A stretch of DNA of 64,000 nucleotides. Source: Pseudoalteromonas sp. P1-25 (GTDB lineage: Bacteria; Pseudomonadota; Gammaproteobacteria; Enterobacterales; Alteromonadaceae). The stretch spans positions 1 through 64,000 of the forward strand of contig NZ_LKDW01000020.1 of the NCBI RefSeq assembly GCF_001401805.1, written 5' to 3'. The notes below the pieces were generated by a model. It did no database searches. It was not told the DNA's origin and was given only the letters and a program-made list of their open reading frames with translations. Position numbers and translations under genes: made by a program. Positions within the stretch are counted from its first letter, which is position 1. Every line of letters starts with the position of its first letter. Of this stretch, positions 15,180 to 25,145 are shown piece after piece.

Positions 15180-17213
15180 ATGAAAAACTATTTCTCGCTT
15201 AACTCAATGAGTAAAAAGCTGCTGTTTATTTTAATGAGTGTTGCGCTTATCTCTACGGCGACCGTAACTGCTGTTTTTAGCGCGTATGAGCTCAAAACAG
15301 CTAAAGAAGAACAAACGCAAAGCCTAAAATCGCTATCTCAAATATTGGCCCCTAATATAAGTACGGCCTTAATTTTTTACGATATTGCTGCCATTAAAGA
15401 GCTCATTGAGCCGCTATTAATGCGCTCCGACATTGTTTCTGTAGAAGTGCTAGACAATTTTAGCCAACAACTCGCAAGCGTTGCATCACCTAAATACAAT
15501 AAAGAAAACTCAGCTGCGCACACTACAGAAGTAAAAACACCACTAAAAATTGACGCACAGCGCTACGGTACGCTAATTGTGCGCGCCGACGACAGTGACC
15601 TCAACGACAGAGCCGCTTTTTATGGCCGGTTTATTATTGTATTAATGATTTTTAGCTTTATTTTAAGTTTGCTTGTATCGCTAATGCTTAGAAAGCGTTT
15701 TTTAAACCCCATTTTATATTTAGCACAAACTGCGGAGCAGATAACCTCATCTAACGACTATAGTTTACGAGCTAAAGAGCTTTCAAAGGACGAAGTGGGT
15801 AAGCTAACCAGCTGTTTTAATACCATGCTACAAACCATAGAGCAGCGGGATAACCTACTTGAAAACCAAGTAAAACGAAGAACAAAAGAGCTCGAAAATG
15901 CCAATGTTCAGCTGCATCAATATGCCTATCAAGATGGCTTAACCGACCTACCTAACCGCCGTTATTTTTATGAGCACCTGCAACAGCTTGTAAGTCCCCC
16001 TGAGCAACCATTTTCTTTGGTGTTTATTGATTTAGATGGCTTTAAAGAGGTAAACGATAGCTTAGGCCATGACTTTGGTGATTTATTACTCCATGAGGTG
16101 GCTAAGCGACTTCGCCGCTGCTTAAAACAGCAAGATATAGTGGCGCGCTTAGGCGGTGATGAATTTACCCTAATACTTAAAGGGGTAAACGATACAACAA
16201 CGGTCTCCCATATAGCTCACGATGTAATGAAAAGCCTTACCCGAACCATAACTATTAAAAACGAACATGTTCAGGTAACTGCAAGTATGGGCGTGGCATT
16301 TTTTCCACAGGACGGCGACTCGGTAGAAACGTTGATCAAACGAGCTGACCAAGCAATGTATTTATCAAAAAGTAAGGGGCGTAATAGGTTCGAGTTCTTT
16401 TCCTATGAAATGGAAGAGCTCGCTATTGAAAAACGTCGTCTTATAGAAGAGATACGCATCGGCTTGCATAAAAACCAGTTTGAACTTTACTACCAACCAA
16501 TATGGGACCCACATTCACATACGCTAAAAAAAGCGGAAGCGCTGATCCGTTGGAATCATCCAAAAAAAGGCATTATTGGCCCTGCCGAATTTATTGATGT
16601 AGCAGAACAAAATGGCTTAATAAAAGAGCTAGGGGAATGGGTTAAATCGCAAGCTGTTCGCGATGCTGTAGAGTTTAATAAACTAAGTTATACACCGGTG
16701 CAAATTAGTGTAAACACCTCACCTTTAGAGATTGACCGCGACGGTGTGTGGGTTACACAGTGGGTAGAGGCATGCAAACTTTATAAATTGCCCCCTCACA
16801 CGATTCTAATTGAAATAACTGAAAACAGCTTAATGGACCCAGATAACGCAATCCAACACCATTTAAAGCGGCTTAACGCGCTTGATATAGACATTGCCAT
16901 TGATGACTTTGGGGTTGGCTACTCATCGCTTGCGTACCTGCAACAATTAGACATTGATATACTTAAAATAGATCAATCGTTTGTACAAAATATTGAAGCC
17001 AATAGTAGCAGTATAGCGCTAATTAAAGCCATAATTACAATGGCGCATAACTTAGGGGTAGAAGTGGTCGCCGAAGGGGTAGAAACCCCCACTCAACAAG
17101 CGCAATTAATTGCATTGGGCTGTGACTATATTCAGGGCTATTTATATTCAAAGCCACTTTCAAAGCAAAACTTTATAAATAGCCATCTGCAAATAAAAGC
17201 CACCACCGAATAA
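15180..17213 (+). CDS. Membrane GGDEF-EAL protein (c-di-GMP synthesis/hydrolysis)
   Basis: 677 residues: TM1 (about 13-32), a periplasmic loop of YfiN type, TM2 (about 150-170), HAMP, then GGDEF and EAL. The cyclase motif RLGGDEF is intact (near 322). The inhibitory site upstream reads KQQD, not RxxD, so product inhibition is doubtful. The EAL domain keeps EALIRW (near 452), ITENSLM, DDFGVGYSS and VAEGVET, so phosphodiesterase activity is expected. The periplasmic loop is likely gated by the adjacent YfiR-like protein. The stop codon directly abuts the stop of the convergent methyltransferase gene. Confidence 0.93.
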   Translation: MKNYFSLNSMSKKLLFILMSVALISTATVTAVFSAYELKTAKEEQTQSLKSLSQILAPNISTALIFYDIAAIKELIEPLLMRSDIVSVEVLDNFSQQLASVASPKYNKENSAAHTTEVKTPLKIDAQRYGTLIVRADDSDLNDRAAFYGRFIIVLMIFSFILSLLVSLMLRKRFLNPILYLAQTAEQITSSNDYSLRAKELSKDEVGKLTSCFNTMLQTIEQRDNLLENQVKRRTKELENANVQLHQYAYQDGLTDLPNRRYFYEHLQQLVSPPEQPFSLVFIDLDGFKEVNDSLGHDFGDLLLHEVAKRLRRCLKQQDIVARLGGDEFTLILKGVNDTTTVSHIAHDVMKSLTRTITIKNEHVQVTASMGVAFFPQDGDSVETLIKRADQAMYLSKSKGRNRFEFFSYEMEELAIEKRRLIEEIRIGLHKNQFELYYQPIWDPHSHTLKKAEALIRWNHPKKGIIGPAEFIDVAEQNGLIKELGEWVKSQAVRDAVEFNKLSYTPVQISVNTSPLEIDRDGVWVTQWVEACKLYKLPPHTILIEITENSLMDPDNAIQHHLKRLNALDIDIAIDDFGVGYSSLAYLQQLDIDILKIDQSFVQNIEANSSSIALIKAIITMAHNLGVEVVAEGVETPTQQAQLIALGCDYIQGYLYSKPLSKQNFINSHLQIKATTE

Positions 17214-17849
17214 TTACAGCCAGCGCGGTACGGTTTGCTTGTAGTTTAGGTAGTCACTATTAAAGCGTGTTGCTAAATGCGCTTCTTCAACCACTATTTG
17301 TTTATAAAGTGCAATTAAGCCAACGGCCAAGCAGATTAAACTAAATACACTCGGTAAGGCTAAAAAGAATCCCAGCTGAGCAGTTGCCACTCCTACATAC
17401 ATGGGATTGCGCGAAAAACTATATAAGCCTGTGGTTTTAAGCGTTTGCGGTCCATTTGGATCTATACCCGAGCGCCAAAGTGACGCCATATGAAAATGCA
17501 CCACCATGCTAAGTGCAAAGCCCGCCGTGAGCAAAATATTACCAAACATAACACCTGGCCACCCATTTAAGGAATTAAACATACCTAGGTAGTTGTCGGT
17601 GGCAGGTACAAACACACGCAGCACACACACTAACCATATAGCAGCCCGAAAAAACTTAAACGCCATATGATTCCACCAGCTAGTACAAAACTTAGCGCCA
17701 GGAAAAATAACACCCGCAGGCGTAGAACGGTTTTTATAAATAATTCTAACGGTGTAAAACCCCGCCACAAACGTGTAAAAAAGCGCTAAATACACACGCG
17801 TAAATTCGATTAGCGAAGCAGAATCATCTATAAACGGTTGGTAGCTCAT
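17214..17849 (-). CDS. Isoprenylcysteine methyltransferase-like membrane protein
   Basis: 211 residues with about five hydrophobic segments. The C-terminal half has the ICMT/PEMT signature: LYSFSRNPMYVG near 147 and VVEEAHLATRFNSDYLNYK near 188, which bind S-adenosylmethionine in this superfamily. Bacterial members methylate unknown membrane substrates. Single gene, converging with the GGDEF-EAL gene with no bases between the stop codons. Confidence 0.8.
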   Translation of the reverse strand: MSYQPFIDDSASLIEFTRVYLALFYTFVAGFYTVRIIYKNRSTPAGVIFPGAKFCTSWWNHMAFKFFRAAIWLVCVLRVFVPATDNYLGMFNSLNGWPGVMFGNILLTAGFALSMVVHFHMASLWRSGIDPNGPQTLKTTGLYSFSRNPMYVGVATAQLGFFLALPSVFSLICLAVGLIALYKQIVVEEAHLATRFNSDYLNYKQTVPRWL

Positions 17850-17947
17850 TAATTTATTTTCTTCATCCTTTTATAATAATTTCATCATAATAGCCATGCT
17901 ATTTATTAACAAGGTTAGTGTGCTAAAAACGTATAGTGGGTTTTTAC

Positions 17948-20875
17948 CTAAAAACTATAATTTATACCCGCGTAGTAGCGCCTACCTGAGTAACTTGAAC
18001 TTAATAAACGCGCATCAGTATCGTTACCTAAACGCGTAACAGTTTCCGATTTAGTTAAATTAATAACAGAGGCTGTTAAACTTAAGCTATCAGATATATT
18101 AATGGCGGCATTTACATCAACTTGCTCGTAAGGGTCTTGGTATACATTTAAACCGCTATTTAAGCCAAGTACAGTTTCGCCGCGTTTATTGTACGACGCG
18201 CGAAGAGTAAAGTACTCGCCTTCGTAATAAGCGGAGGTGTTGTATTGGTATTTAGCGCTTCCAATTAATGGCGATTGGCCAAATTCTTCACCATTTACAC
18301 TTACATCGGCTTTATTGGTTTTGTTATAGGTGTAATTAGCATAAAAGCCAAAACCGCCTGCAAATGCATGTTGAATAAATACTTCAGCCCCTTTTGATAC
18401 CGCATCGGTGCCATTGCCCACTGTGCTGTATGGCGCAACGGTAATTACCCCGCTTTCTACTATATTTTCTTTGCCTGCAAACTCTTGCTGCATATCTATT
18501 ACCAGCGGCACAACAAAGTTATCAACCTTTTTATGAAATAGCGCTAGCCCCAATGCGGAGCCCTCGGCGTAATAATATTCAATAGATAAATCGGCCTGCA
18601 CTGATTCAAAAGGTTTTAAATTTTTATTACCGCCTCTGCCACTAAAGCCTGCAAGCTCGTTAAATGCCGCTCTGTCATCTGCCCATTCATTTGATACAAA
18701 CGTAATACGCTGCTGCGAGCCTAAATCGCTGTAATCTGGTCGCGCCATCACTTTAGCAATAGCGCCTCTAATCACTAAATCGTCGGTGGCATCCCACGCT
18801 ATGTTAAAGCTTGGTAGAATTTGAGTGTCGGTGTTTTTTTGTGTAACCAACTGATAGTCATCTACAAAGCGCGCATCGCCAGTTACCGGCTCGCCTGTTT
18901 CATCATTGGTGTGATCACGTTGATAAGTATATAAATCGGTAGAAGAGGTTAATGTTTTAGTGTGTACTACGCGCACACCTAAATTACCTCTAATGTCACT
19001 CAATTCAAAATCGCCTTGAATGTAAAACGCGGATATTTTTTCTTCAATATCGTATACAAAATTATCTTCTATGCGGATATAAGGTGTGTAGTTGTTTGTT
19101 ACTAAATTTCGGTATTTATCCCAATCTATGCTGGGCATTTGGTTTATGTTAAACCCGCCCACTATATTGGTTTGATTAATAAACACCTCCTCGGCCAGTG
19201 GCATACCGCCATTCCATTGATAGCTATCAAATTGCGTTATGCCTTGCTCACTCGCTTCACCTGCAGCAATATCAAAGTTAGAGTCTAAAAAAAACGTATT
19301 GCCGGTCTCGCGGTGTAAGTTGGCATGGCGATATTTAGCGCCGGTTCTAATGGTTTTTAAAAACCCCCAATCAACATAAAAGTCGATGTCGGCCTGGTAA
19401 TAATCTTCCTCGAGTTCACTGCGAACAAAGCTTGAATTTGACGAGCCAGCATCACGGCCGCCGCCCAAACCACTTTGCAAGTTAGCGAATGTATTTGAGT
19501 CAATATTAAGTGATACATTATCTTGCGCTATTGACCAGCCAGCTGTTTGAGCTGCATTTTCTATAACGGCTTGGTTTTCACCAGCGTTTGAGCTTTTATA
19601 TGCGGCTTCCCAGCTTTCTTCAGGCCCACCCTCAGATTGCGTGTTACCAATAACAAAACGTGCTTTAAAGGTATCGCCTTCGTAGGTTAAATTAAAATCA
19701 AACGTATCGGAGGTAGACTCTTCGCGTACATAACTGCCACGCATCCACGGAAACTGCATATCGTTTTCAACACCGCTAACACTGGCATTATATTGCATAC
19801 CCGTTGCAATAGTGCCTGTTTGATCAAGTGTAACGGCGGTTAAAAAATCAGGATTGAGTGACCATTCTGGTATATCAATGACTGATTCAGTTCTGTCTTG
19901 CCCAAGCGTAAACCCAAAGTAGTTAAAGCCAAGCTCTAAGTTGTTAGTTGGTCGCCACTGCGTACTAAATTGAATACCTTCACGCTCACGTTTTTCATTA
20001 AGCACTGAACCACGTACTACCTGCGGAAACCACACGCCATCGTAACTCTTACCACTGGCATCATTAATAGTATCCCAGCCATTATTGTTATCAACTGCAT
20101 TTCCATTAATATCAGCAGGTTGGCCGCCACCAGTGTAACGCCATACATTGGCATCGGTGCTGCCTGTTAATGTGCAATTAGTACGCTCTTGATAGGTATA
20201 ACCCATTAATACGCCAAAGGTGTCGTCGTCATTTTTCCATGAATATAAGCCAGTAAATTGCGGCTCGTATTCTTTTGTTACATCAGCGTAAGTGGATTCA
20301 ACATTAAATACACCTGAGTTTGCCTCCATGCTTAAAGGCTTGCGGCTATGCATCAATACTGTGCCACCCACTCCGCCTTCATCTAAACGTGCTTCTGGCG
20401 ATTTATACACTTCTACGCTTTCTATCATGGCAGAGGGCAGTAAAGTGTAATCGAACGAACGAGAAGGCTCTCCGGGTGATGACGCTATAAAATTGCCATT
20501 AAGCTGAGTAAATGTAAGCTCAGATGATAAGCCACGAATACTAACCGATGCCCCTTCTCCGCCGTCGCGTTCAATAACAACACCAGGCACTCGCTGCAAC
20601 GAATCCGCTACGTTTTTGTCAGGAAATTTCCCGATATCTTCGGCTGTAATTGCATCCACCACAGAGCCAGACATCCGCTTAACATCTAAATTCTCAGCCA
20701 TACTTGTGCGTATTCCTCGCACTTCAATTACTTCCATGTTTTTTTTAAGCGGAGTTTTAGCGTTTTGTGAGGTAACACCATCGGCTAAACTAAGCGAACT
20801 TGAGCTAATAAGGGATACACAAAACAAAGATTTATATATTTTAGAAAAGGGGTAATGACGTGGGCAATTAATCAT
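17948..20875 (-). CDS. Large TonB-dependent receptor (TIGR01782-like)
   Basis: About 975 residues from the ATG at 20875, chosen because it starts the signal peptide (FSKIYKSLFCVSLISSSSLS); an earlier TTG at 20965 is unlikely. Near the mature N-terminus is MEVIEVRGIRTSM, then the plug: DAITAEDIGKFPDKNVADS, RVPGVVIERDGGEG, ESVEVYKSPEARLDEGGVGG, and the barrel ends in YYAGINYSF. This wording is typical of the TonB-Xanth-Caul group, which usually takes up oligosaccharides. No carbohydrate genes adjoin it, so the ligand is unknown. Confidence 0.9.
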   Translation of the reverse strand: MINCPRHYPFSKIYKSLFCVSLISSSSLSLADGVTSQNAKTPLKKNMEVIEVRGIRTSMAENLDVKRMSGSVVDAITAEDIGKFPDKNVADSLQRVPGVVIERDGGEGASVSIRGLSSELTFTQLNGNFIASSPGEPSRSFDYTLLPSAMIESVEVYKSPEARLDEGGVGGTVLMHSRKPLSMEANSGVFNVESTYADVTKEYEPQFTGLYSWKNDDDTFGVLMGYTYQERTNCTLTGSTDANVWRYTGGGQPADINGNAVDNNNGWDTINDASGKSYDGVWFPQVVRGSVLNEKREREGIQFSTQWRPTNNLELGFNYFGFTLGQDRTESVIDIPEWSLNPDFLTAVTLDQTGTIATGMQYNASVSGVENDMQFPWMRGSYVREESTSDTFDFNLTYEGDTFKARFVIGNTQSEGGPEESWEAAYKSSNAGENQAVIENAAQTAGWSIAQDNVSLNIDSNTFANLQSGLGGGRDAGSSNSSFVRSELEEDYYQADIDFYVDWGFLKTIRTGAKYRHANLHRETGNTFFLDSNFDIAAGEASEQGITQFDSYQWNGGMPLAEEVFINQTNIVGGFNINQMPSIDWDKYRNLVTNNYTPYIRIEDNFVYDIEEKISAFYIQGDFELSDIRGNLGVRVVHTKTLTSSTDLYTYQRDHTNDETGEPVTGDARFVDDYQLVTQKNTDTQILPSFNIAWDATDDLVIRGAIAKVMARPDYSDLGSQQRITFVSNEWADDRAAFNELAGFSGRGGNKNLKPFESVQADLSIEYYYAEGSALGLALFHKKVDNFVVPLVIDMQQEFAGKENIVESGVITVAPYSTVGNGTDAVSKGAEVFIQHAFAGGFGFYANYTYNKTNKADVSVNGEEFGQSPLIGSAKYQYNTSAYYEGEYFTLRASYNKRGETVLGLNSGLNVYQDPYEQVDVNAAINISDSLSLTASVINLTKSETVTRLGNDTDARLLSSSYSGRRYYAGINYSF

Positions 20876-21145
20876 TTTTATAACTATTCCATTTATGTTG
20901 CTTTTAGCTAAGCAAATAAGTGATTCCGTCAACGTATTGAGGTACGCAATAGTAAATTTTCGCAAAGTTTACATGGCGAAACTTAATCTATTGTTAACGT
21001 ATGGCTTAATTTCCCCTTATCATGATTTAAAAACTGACTTACACCTCACTACCTAGGGCATATTTGGTTTATATGGCTAGTTTTAAACGCTGTTTTAAGT
21101 GTAAAAAAACGCCTAGGGTATTGTTTAAAATACGCCATAAAGCAA
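20876..21145. other. Upstream region of the large TonB receptor gene
   Basis: About 270 bases, AT-rich. CCTAGGG occurs twice, at about 21052 and 21113. No Fur-box match and no gene seen. Confidence 0.4.
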
Positions 21146-21165
21146 AAAACCGCGAACGCGGTTTT
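21144..21165 (-). terminator. Rho-independent terminator after the chemoreceptor gene
   Basis: Read on the minus strand: AAAACCGC-GTTC-GCGGTTTTTT, a GC-rich stem with a T run. Confidence 0.8.
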
Positions 21166-21198
21166 AGTATATGCTTGTTTTTATCGCGCTATAGCCAA

Positions 21199-22524
21199 TC
21201 AACTATTAGAGTTTAATTGGCTTGTGAATTGCCCCACCGCATTCACTACCTTTTGTGCTCCATCTTGAATTTCAGCCATAACATCACCTGACTCTTTAGA
21301 AAGCGCTAAACCTTGCTCGGCTTTTTCTTTACCTTGCTCAATAACGGCCACTGTACTTTGAGTTTGTGATTGATTACGCTGCACAACTTCCACAATTTCT
21401 TCTGTTGCCTTTGATGTTCTTGACGCCAAATGCCTTACTTCATCAGCTACTACAGCAAAGCCGCGCCCTTGCTCTCCTGCACGCGCAGCCTCTATTGCAG
21501 CATTAAGGGCAAGCAAATTGGTTTGCTCAGCAATACTACTAATACTTTGCACTATGCTGGCTATTTGTTGTGACTGCTGATCAAGTGCCGATATTTCATT
21601 AGCGGCTTGCTCCATATTAACGGCTAACTCATTCATAACAGAAACTGTTTCTTGTAGCACGCTACTACCACGCTCTGCGGTTTTATCTGTTTCTGTAGAG
21701 GTGCCGTAGGCAATTTCGGCAGCTTGCGATATAGCAATTTCGCGGTTTACTTGCTCAGTAATTACGGTGGCAAACTTCATTACTTTATAAAGTTGATCCG
21801 CATCATTTGATATTGGATTGTAAGTCGCTTCTAACCAAATCACGTTGCCATACTTATCTATCCGCTTAAACCTATCTGCAATAAATTGGCCTTGCCTTAA
21901 TTTACTCCAAAATTCTTGGTATTCAGCCGAATTAGCTTCTTCGGTTTCACAAAACACTCGGTGATGTTGACCTATTATTTCTGATTCACTGTACCCCATG
22001 GCCGACAAAAACTGATCGTTTGCCGTTAACACGTGGCCCGCTAAATCAAACTCAATCACGGCCATAGAGCGATAAATCGCTTTTATTGTGTCGCTTTGCT
22101 CGCGAGAAGTCGCAATCGTTTTGGTAAGCACAGTGCCAAACACAGAAAAATACAATAACTGGTTTTGCTCGCCCACCACTGGGTGCACTATTAACCTTAG
22201 CCATTCTGCATTGCCATCTTGGCGTATAAACTCTATGGCACCACTCCAGTGGCCTTCTTTTTGGAATGCTTTTTCAAGTTCTTCGTATTCTGGTGATAAC
22301 CGCGACTGCTCAGCAATAAATTCGCCTAACTGATTATTTGTTAAATTATCTTCGTTATAGCCAAGTGCGTTTAAAAAGTTATCGTTAGCATGCGAAATTC
22401 GTCCATCATAAAGTACATTAAGTACCAGCATTTCTTTGTAAAGCCCTTCCCATACCTGCTCCAAGGGATACAGCTGGGCTTTTAAAGCGGCTATTTCGTT
22501 TTGCTTACCTTTTGAAAAAAACAT
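21199..22524 (-). CDS. Soluble PAS-PAS methyl-accepting chemotaxis protein
   Basis: 441 residues from the ATG at 22524 (AGGG 7 bases upstream; an earlier in-frame TTG is rejected). Two PAS domains (about 35-140 and 155-265) precede a short signalling domain containing the near-invariant hairpin tip: [20 protein letters not shown] and [12 protein letters not shown]. There is no membrane segment, so it senses a cytoplasmic signal such as redox state or a bound small molecule, and should signal to CheA/CheW. No che genes lie in the window. Confidence 0.93.
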   Translation of the reverse strand: MFFSKGKQNEIAALKAQLYPLEQVWEGLYKEMLVLNVLYDGRISHANDNFLNALGYNEDNLTNNQLGEFIAEQSRLSPEYEELEKAFQKEGHWSGAIEFIRQDGNAEWLRLIVHPVVGEQNQLLYFSVFGTVLTKTIATSREQSDTIKAIYRSMAVIEFDLAGHVLTANDQFLSAMGYSESEIIGQHHRVFCETEEANSAEYQEFWSKLRQGQFIADRFKRIDKYGNVIWLEATYNPISNDADQLYKVMKFATVITEQVNREIAISQAAEIAYGTSTETDKTAERGSSVLQETVSVMNELAVNMEQAANEISALDQQSQQIASIVQSISSIAEQTNLLALNAAIEAARAGEQGRGFAVVADEVRHLASRTSKATEEIVEVVQRNQSQTQSTVAVIEQGKEKAEQGLALSKESGDVMAEIQDGAQKVVNAVGQFTSQLNSNS

Positions 22525-22656
22525 TAATTTCCCTACCAAAAAACACTAAATCAAGTTACTTTCAGTATAGAAGGTATTAATGATAACGCGATAATTAATA
22601 AGTAGTTTAAGCTAAATTTTTACTCTATTTTTAAGCATAAGCTTGTTTTTATGTGT

Positions 22657-22911
22657 TCAGCTATCACTTTCAACAAGGTTTACATACTTTTGTGCGAGCT
22701 GCTCAAGTGACTCCTTATTTAAAGGATCGCTTTTAATACACTTAATAGGGCACACTATGACACAAGTGGGTTTATCGTAATGCCCCACACATTCTGTGCA
22801 TTTACTTGGGTCTATTTGATAGATTTCTTCCCCCATAAAAATGGCGCTGTTGGGGCACTCATCTACACATACATCACAGTTAATGCATTTATCACTAATA
22901 AGTAGTGCCAT
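22657..22911 (-). CDS. yfhL: YfhL-type 4Fe-4S ferredoxin
   Basis: 84 residues with two cluster-binding motifs, CINCDVCVDECP near residue 9 and CTECVGHYDKPTC with VCPIKC following, the spacing typical of YfhL-like ferredoxins with an insertion in the second motif. It lies 9 bases after trhP on the same strand. Since TrhP-dependent tRNA hydroxylation depends on iron-sulfur metabolism, the ferredoxin is a plausible electron donor or partner; that is inferred from the linkage. Confidence 0.9.
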   Translation of the reverse strand: MALLISDKCINCDVCVDECPNSAIFMGEEIYQIDPSKCTECVGHYDKPTCVIVCPIKCIKSDPLNKESLEQLAQKYVNLVESDS

Positions 22912-22920
22912 GCCTATCCC

Positions 22921-24312
22921 TTACACACCTGCTATTTTTTTATAAGGGTTACGCGTATCTTGCTGCTCATCTAAATTACGCATCAAAATGGCATGCTCTA
23001 CATTAATGCTCTCATCTAATGGTATTTTTACACTATGCCCAGACCCTTTTGCATCACTAATCCTTTCGCCCTGTTTGTTTTGCATGCTATCAAGTACAAA
23101 AGTGATGTTACCTTGCGGGGTCATTAGCTCTAAAGAATCCCCTACACAAAATTTGTTTTTAACGTCTATGTTTACTAACCCCTTTTCATCGCGTCCTAAC
23201 ACCTCTCCTACAAATTGCTGCTTAGTCGATACCGAATGACCATATTCGTAATTTTGGTAATCTTGATGAGCATGGCGTTTTAAAAAGCCTTCGGTGTAGC
23301 CTCTATGCGCTAAGTTTTCTAGTGTATTAAATAAGTTAGGATCAAACGCCTTACCTGCAACCGCATCATCAATTGCTTTACGGTAAACTTGCGCAGTGCG
23401 GGCAACGTAATAAAACGACTTAGTTCGCCCTTCTATTTTTAAACTATGTACGCCCATTTCTGTCAGCTTTTCAACATACTGTACGGCGCGTAAGTCTTTT
23501 GAATTCATAATGTAGGTGCCATGTTCATCTTCAAAGGCTGGCATATACTCCCCTGGGCGTCCTTGCTCTTCAAGCATGTAAATATTATTGGTTGGCGCAC
23601 CTTCACCAAGCGTTGGTATAACTTGGTTAGGGTCAACTTTGTGCACCATATCGCCCGTTTCGTTTTCAGTGCCTGGTTTTACCTCATAATCCCAGCGGCA
23701 GGCATTAGTGCAAGTTCCCTGATTTGGGTCGCGCTTATTAATATACCCCGAGAGCAAACAACGCCCAGAATACGCCATACATAATGCACCATGCACAAAC
23801 ACCTCAAGTTCAGTATTTGGGCATAGTGTGCGAATTTCTTTTATTTCTTCAAGCGAAAGCTCGCGCGATAAAATCACCCGCTCAATACCTTGTTTTGCCC
23901 AAAATTGCACGCTTGCATAATTAACGGCATTTGCTTGCACCGATAAATGAATAGGCATAGTGGGCCATTTTTCACGTACCAACATAATTAAGCCAGGGTC
24001 TGACATAATCAGCGCATCGGGCCCCATAGCAATCACCGGCTCTATATCACGTAAATACGATTTAACTTTGCTGTTATGCGGCGCAATATTAGAGACCACA
24101 TAAAACTTTTTATTTCGCGCATGAGCTTCATTAATGCCTATTTGTAGCGTCTTTAAATCAAACTCGTTATTACGTACCCGCAAGCTGTAGCGAGGCTGGC
24201 CGGCATAAACGGCATCAGCTCCATATGCAAAGGCGTAGCGCATGTTTTTTAAACTCCCCGCAGGGCATAACAGTTCAGGTATAAAAGAAGTGACAGAAGA
24301 AACAGCTGGCAT
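22921..24312 (-). CDS. trhP: tRNA 5-hydroxyuridine modification protein TrhP (U32 family)
   Basis: 463 residues of the peptidase U32 family (E. coli YegQ). Family features: ELLCPAGSLKNMRYAFAYGA near the start, HLSVQANAVN, SRELSLEEIKEI, EVFVHGALCMAYSGRCLLS and GTCTNACRW with clustered cysteines, and KIEGRTKSFYYVA. In E. coli TrhP, with prephenate, installs 5-hydroxyuridine at tRNA position 34. First gene of a two-gene operon with yfhL. Confidence 0.93.
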   Translation of the reverse strand: MPAVSSVTSFIPELLCPAGSLKNMRYAFAYGADAVYAGQPRYSLRVRNNEFDLKTLQIGINEAHARNKKFYVVSNIAPHNSKVKSYLRDIEPVIAMGPDALIMSDPGLIMLVREKWPTMPIHLSVQANAVNYASVQFWAKQGIERVILSRELSLEEIKEIRTLCPNTELEVFVHGALCMAYSGRCLLSGYINKRDPNQGTCTNACRWDYEVKPGTENETGDMVHKVDPNQVIPTLGEGAPTNNIYMLEEQGRPGEYMPAFEDEHGTYIMNSKDLRAVQYVEKLTEMGVHSLKIEGRTKSFYYVARTAQVYRKAIDDAVAGKAFDPNLFNTLENLAHRGYTEGFLKRHAHQDYQNYEYGHSVSTKQQFVGEVLGRDEKGLVNIDVKNKFCVGDSLELMTPQGNITFVLDSMQNKQGERISDAKGSGHSVKIPLDESINVEHAILMRNLDEQQDTRNPYKKIAGV

Positions 24313-24403
24313 ATGCGCTCCATACAGCTAACCGAGTACTCATCGGCTATGTGATTAATTAATTTACAAGCGCGGCATTATAAATGCGCCAAACAATGTG
24401 CTT

Positions 24404-24417
24404 TTGATCAAGATCAT
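24404..24417. promoter_or_regulatory. FNR-like site between trhP and ndk
   Basis: TTGATCAAGATCAT matches the FNR consensus TTGAT-N4-ATCAA in all but the last base. It lies about 95 bases upstream of trhP and 120 upstream of ndk, so it could serve either. Confidence 0.45.
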
Positions 24418-24472
24418 AAAACTGCAACCAAACTGGTTTTTAATAAAATTAGGTTTTTTCAATTAAAACGCG

Positions 24473-24478
24473 TATAAT
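24473..24478 (+). promoter_or_regulatory. ndk -10 promoter element
   Basis: Perfect TATAAT 52 bases upstream of the ndk start. A -35 is poor (TTAGGT-like at 18 bases). Confidence 0.5.
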
Positions 24479-24529
24479 TCGCGCCCGTAAATATTCACAC
24501 TTTTATTTAAAAATTATTGGAGCATAAAG

Positions 24530-24961
24530 ATGGCTTTAGAGCGTACTTTCTCAATCGTAAAACCTGATGCAGTAGCAAAAAACCACATCGGCGCAATCTA
24601 CAACCGTTTCGAAACTGCGGGTCTTAAAATCGTTGCAGCTAAAATGGTTCACCTTTCAAAAGAGAAAGCTGAAGGTTTCTACGCAGAGCACAGCGAGCGT
24701 CCTTTCTTCGGTGCTTTAGTATCTTTCATGACATCTGGCCCAGTAATGGTTACTGTTCTTGAAGGCGAAAACGCTGTTCTTAAAAACCGCGAAATCATGG
24801 GTGCGACTAACCCAGCTGAAGCACTAGCAGGTACTTTACGTGCAGACTACGCTGATAGCATCGACGAAAACGCTGTTCACGGTTCTGATGCTGTTGAATC
24901 TGCTGCTCGCGAAATCGCGTACTTCTTCGCTGACGAAGAGCTTTGCCCACGTACTCGTTAA
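24530..24961 (+). CDS. ndk: Nucleoside diphosphate kinase
   Basis: 143 residues, full length. It balances nucleoside triphosphate pools using a phospho-histidine. [13 protein letters not shown] opens the fold, and the catalytic histidine is in ENAVHGSDA near residue 117. Codon choice is unusually biased (GGT, CGT, CTT, AAC), as for a highly expressed gene. Followed by a strong terminator, so transcribed alone although it heads the rlmN-der block. Confidence 0.98.
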   Translation: MALERTFSIVKPDAVAKNHIGAIYNRFETAGLKIVAAKMVHLSKEKAEGFYAEHSERPFFGALVSFMTSGPVMVTVLEGENAVLKNREIMGATNPAEALAGTLRADYADSIDENAVHGSDAVESAAREIAYFFADEELCPRTR

Positions 24962-24998
24962 TTCGAGTTTTACAGCTAACGCTGTAATGCAAAGTAAG

Positions 24999-25022
24999 AA
25001 AAGGGCTTTCGAGCCCTTTTTT
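24999..25022 (+). terminator. Rho-independent terminator after ndk
   Basis: AAAAGGGCT-TTCG-AGCCCTTTT followed by TT; a 9-bp stem with a stable UUCG loop. Confidence 0.9.
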
Positions 25023-25145
25023 AGTCATTACGTAAAGTATCCTTAAGTACATTTTTGATATTTTACTTAATGATTAAAGTGGGTGAATTGTGTACAATTT
25101 ATCCTTGTAAATTTTATCTCCACCGTCACCGATTGAGGTTGTTTC

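Noticed and set aside
20876..20965. Upstream TTG start for the large TonB receptor
   Set aside because: It would add 30 residues in front of an otherwise normal signal peptide; the ATG at 20875 is better.
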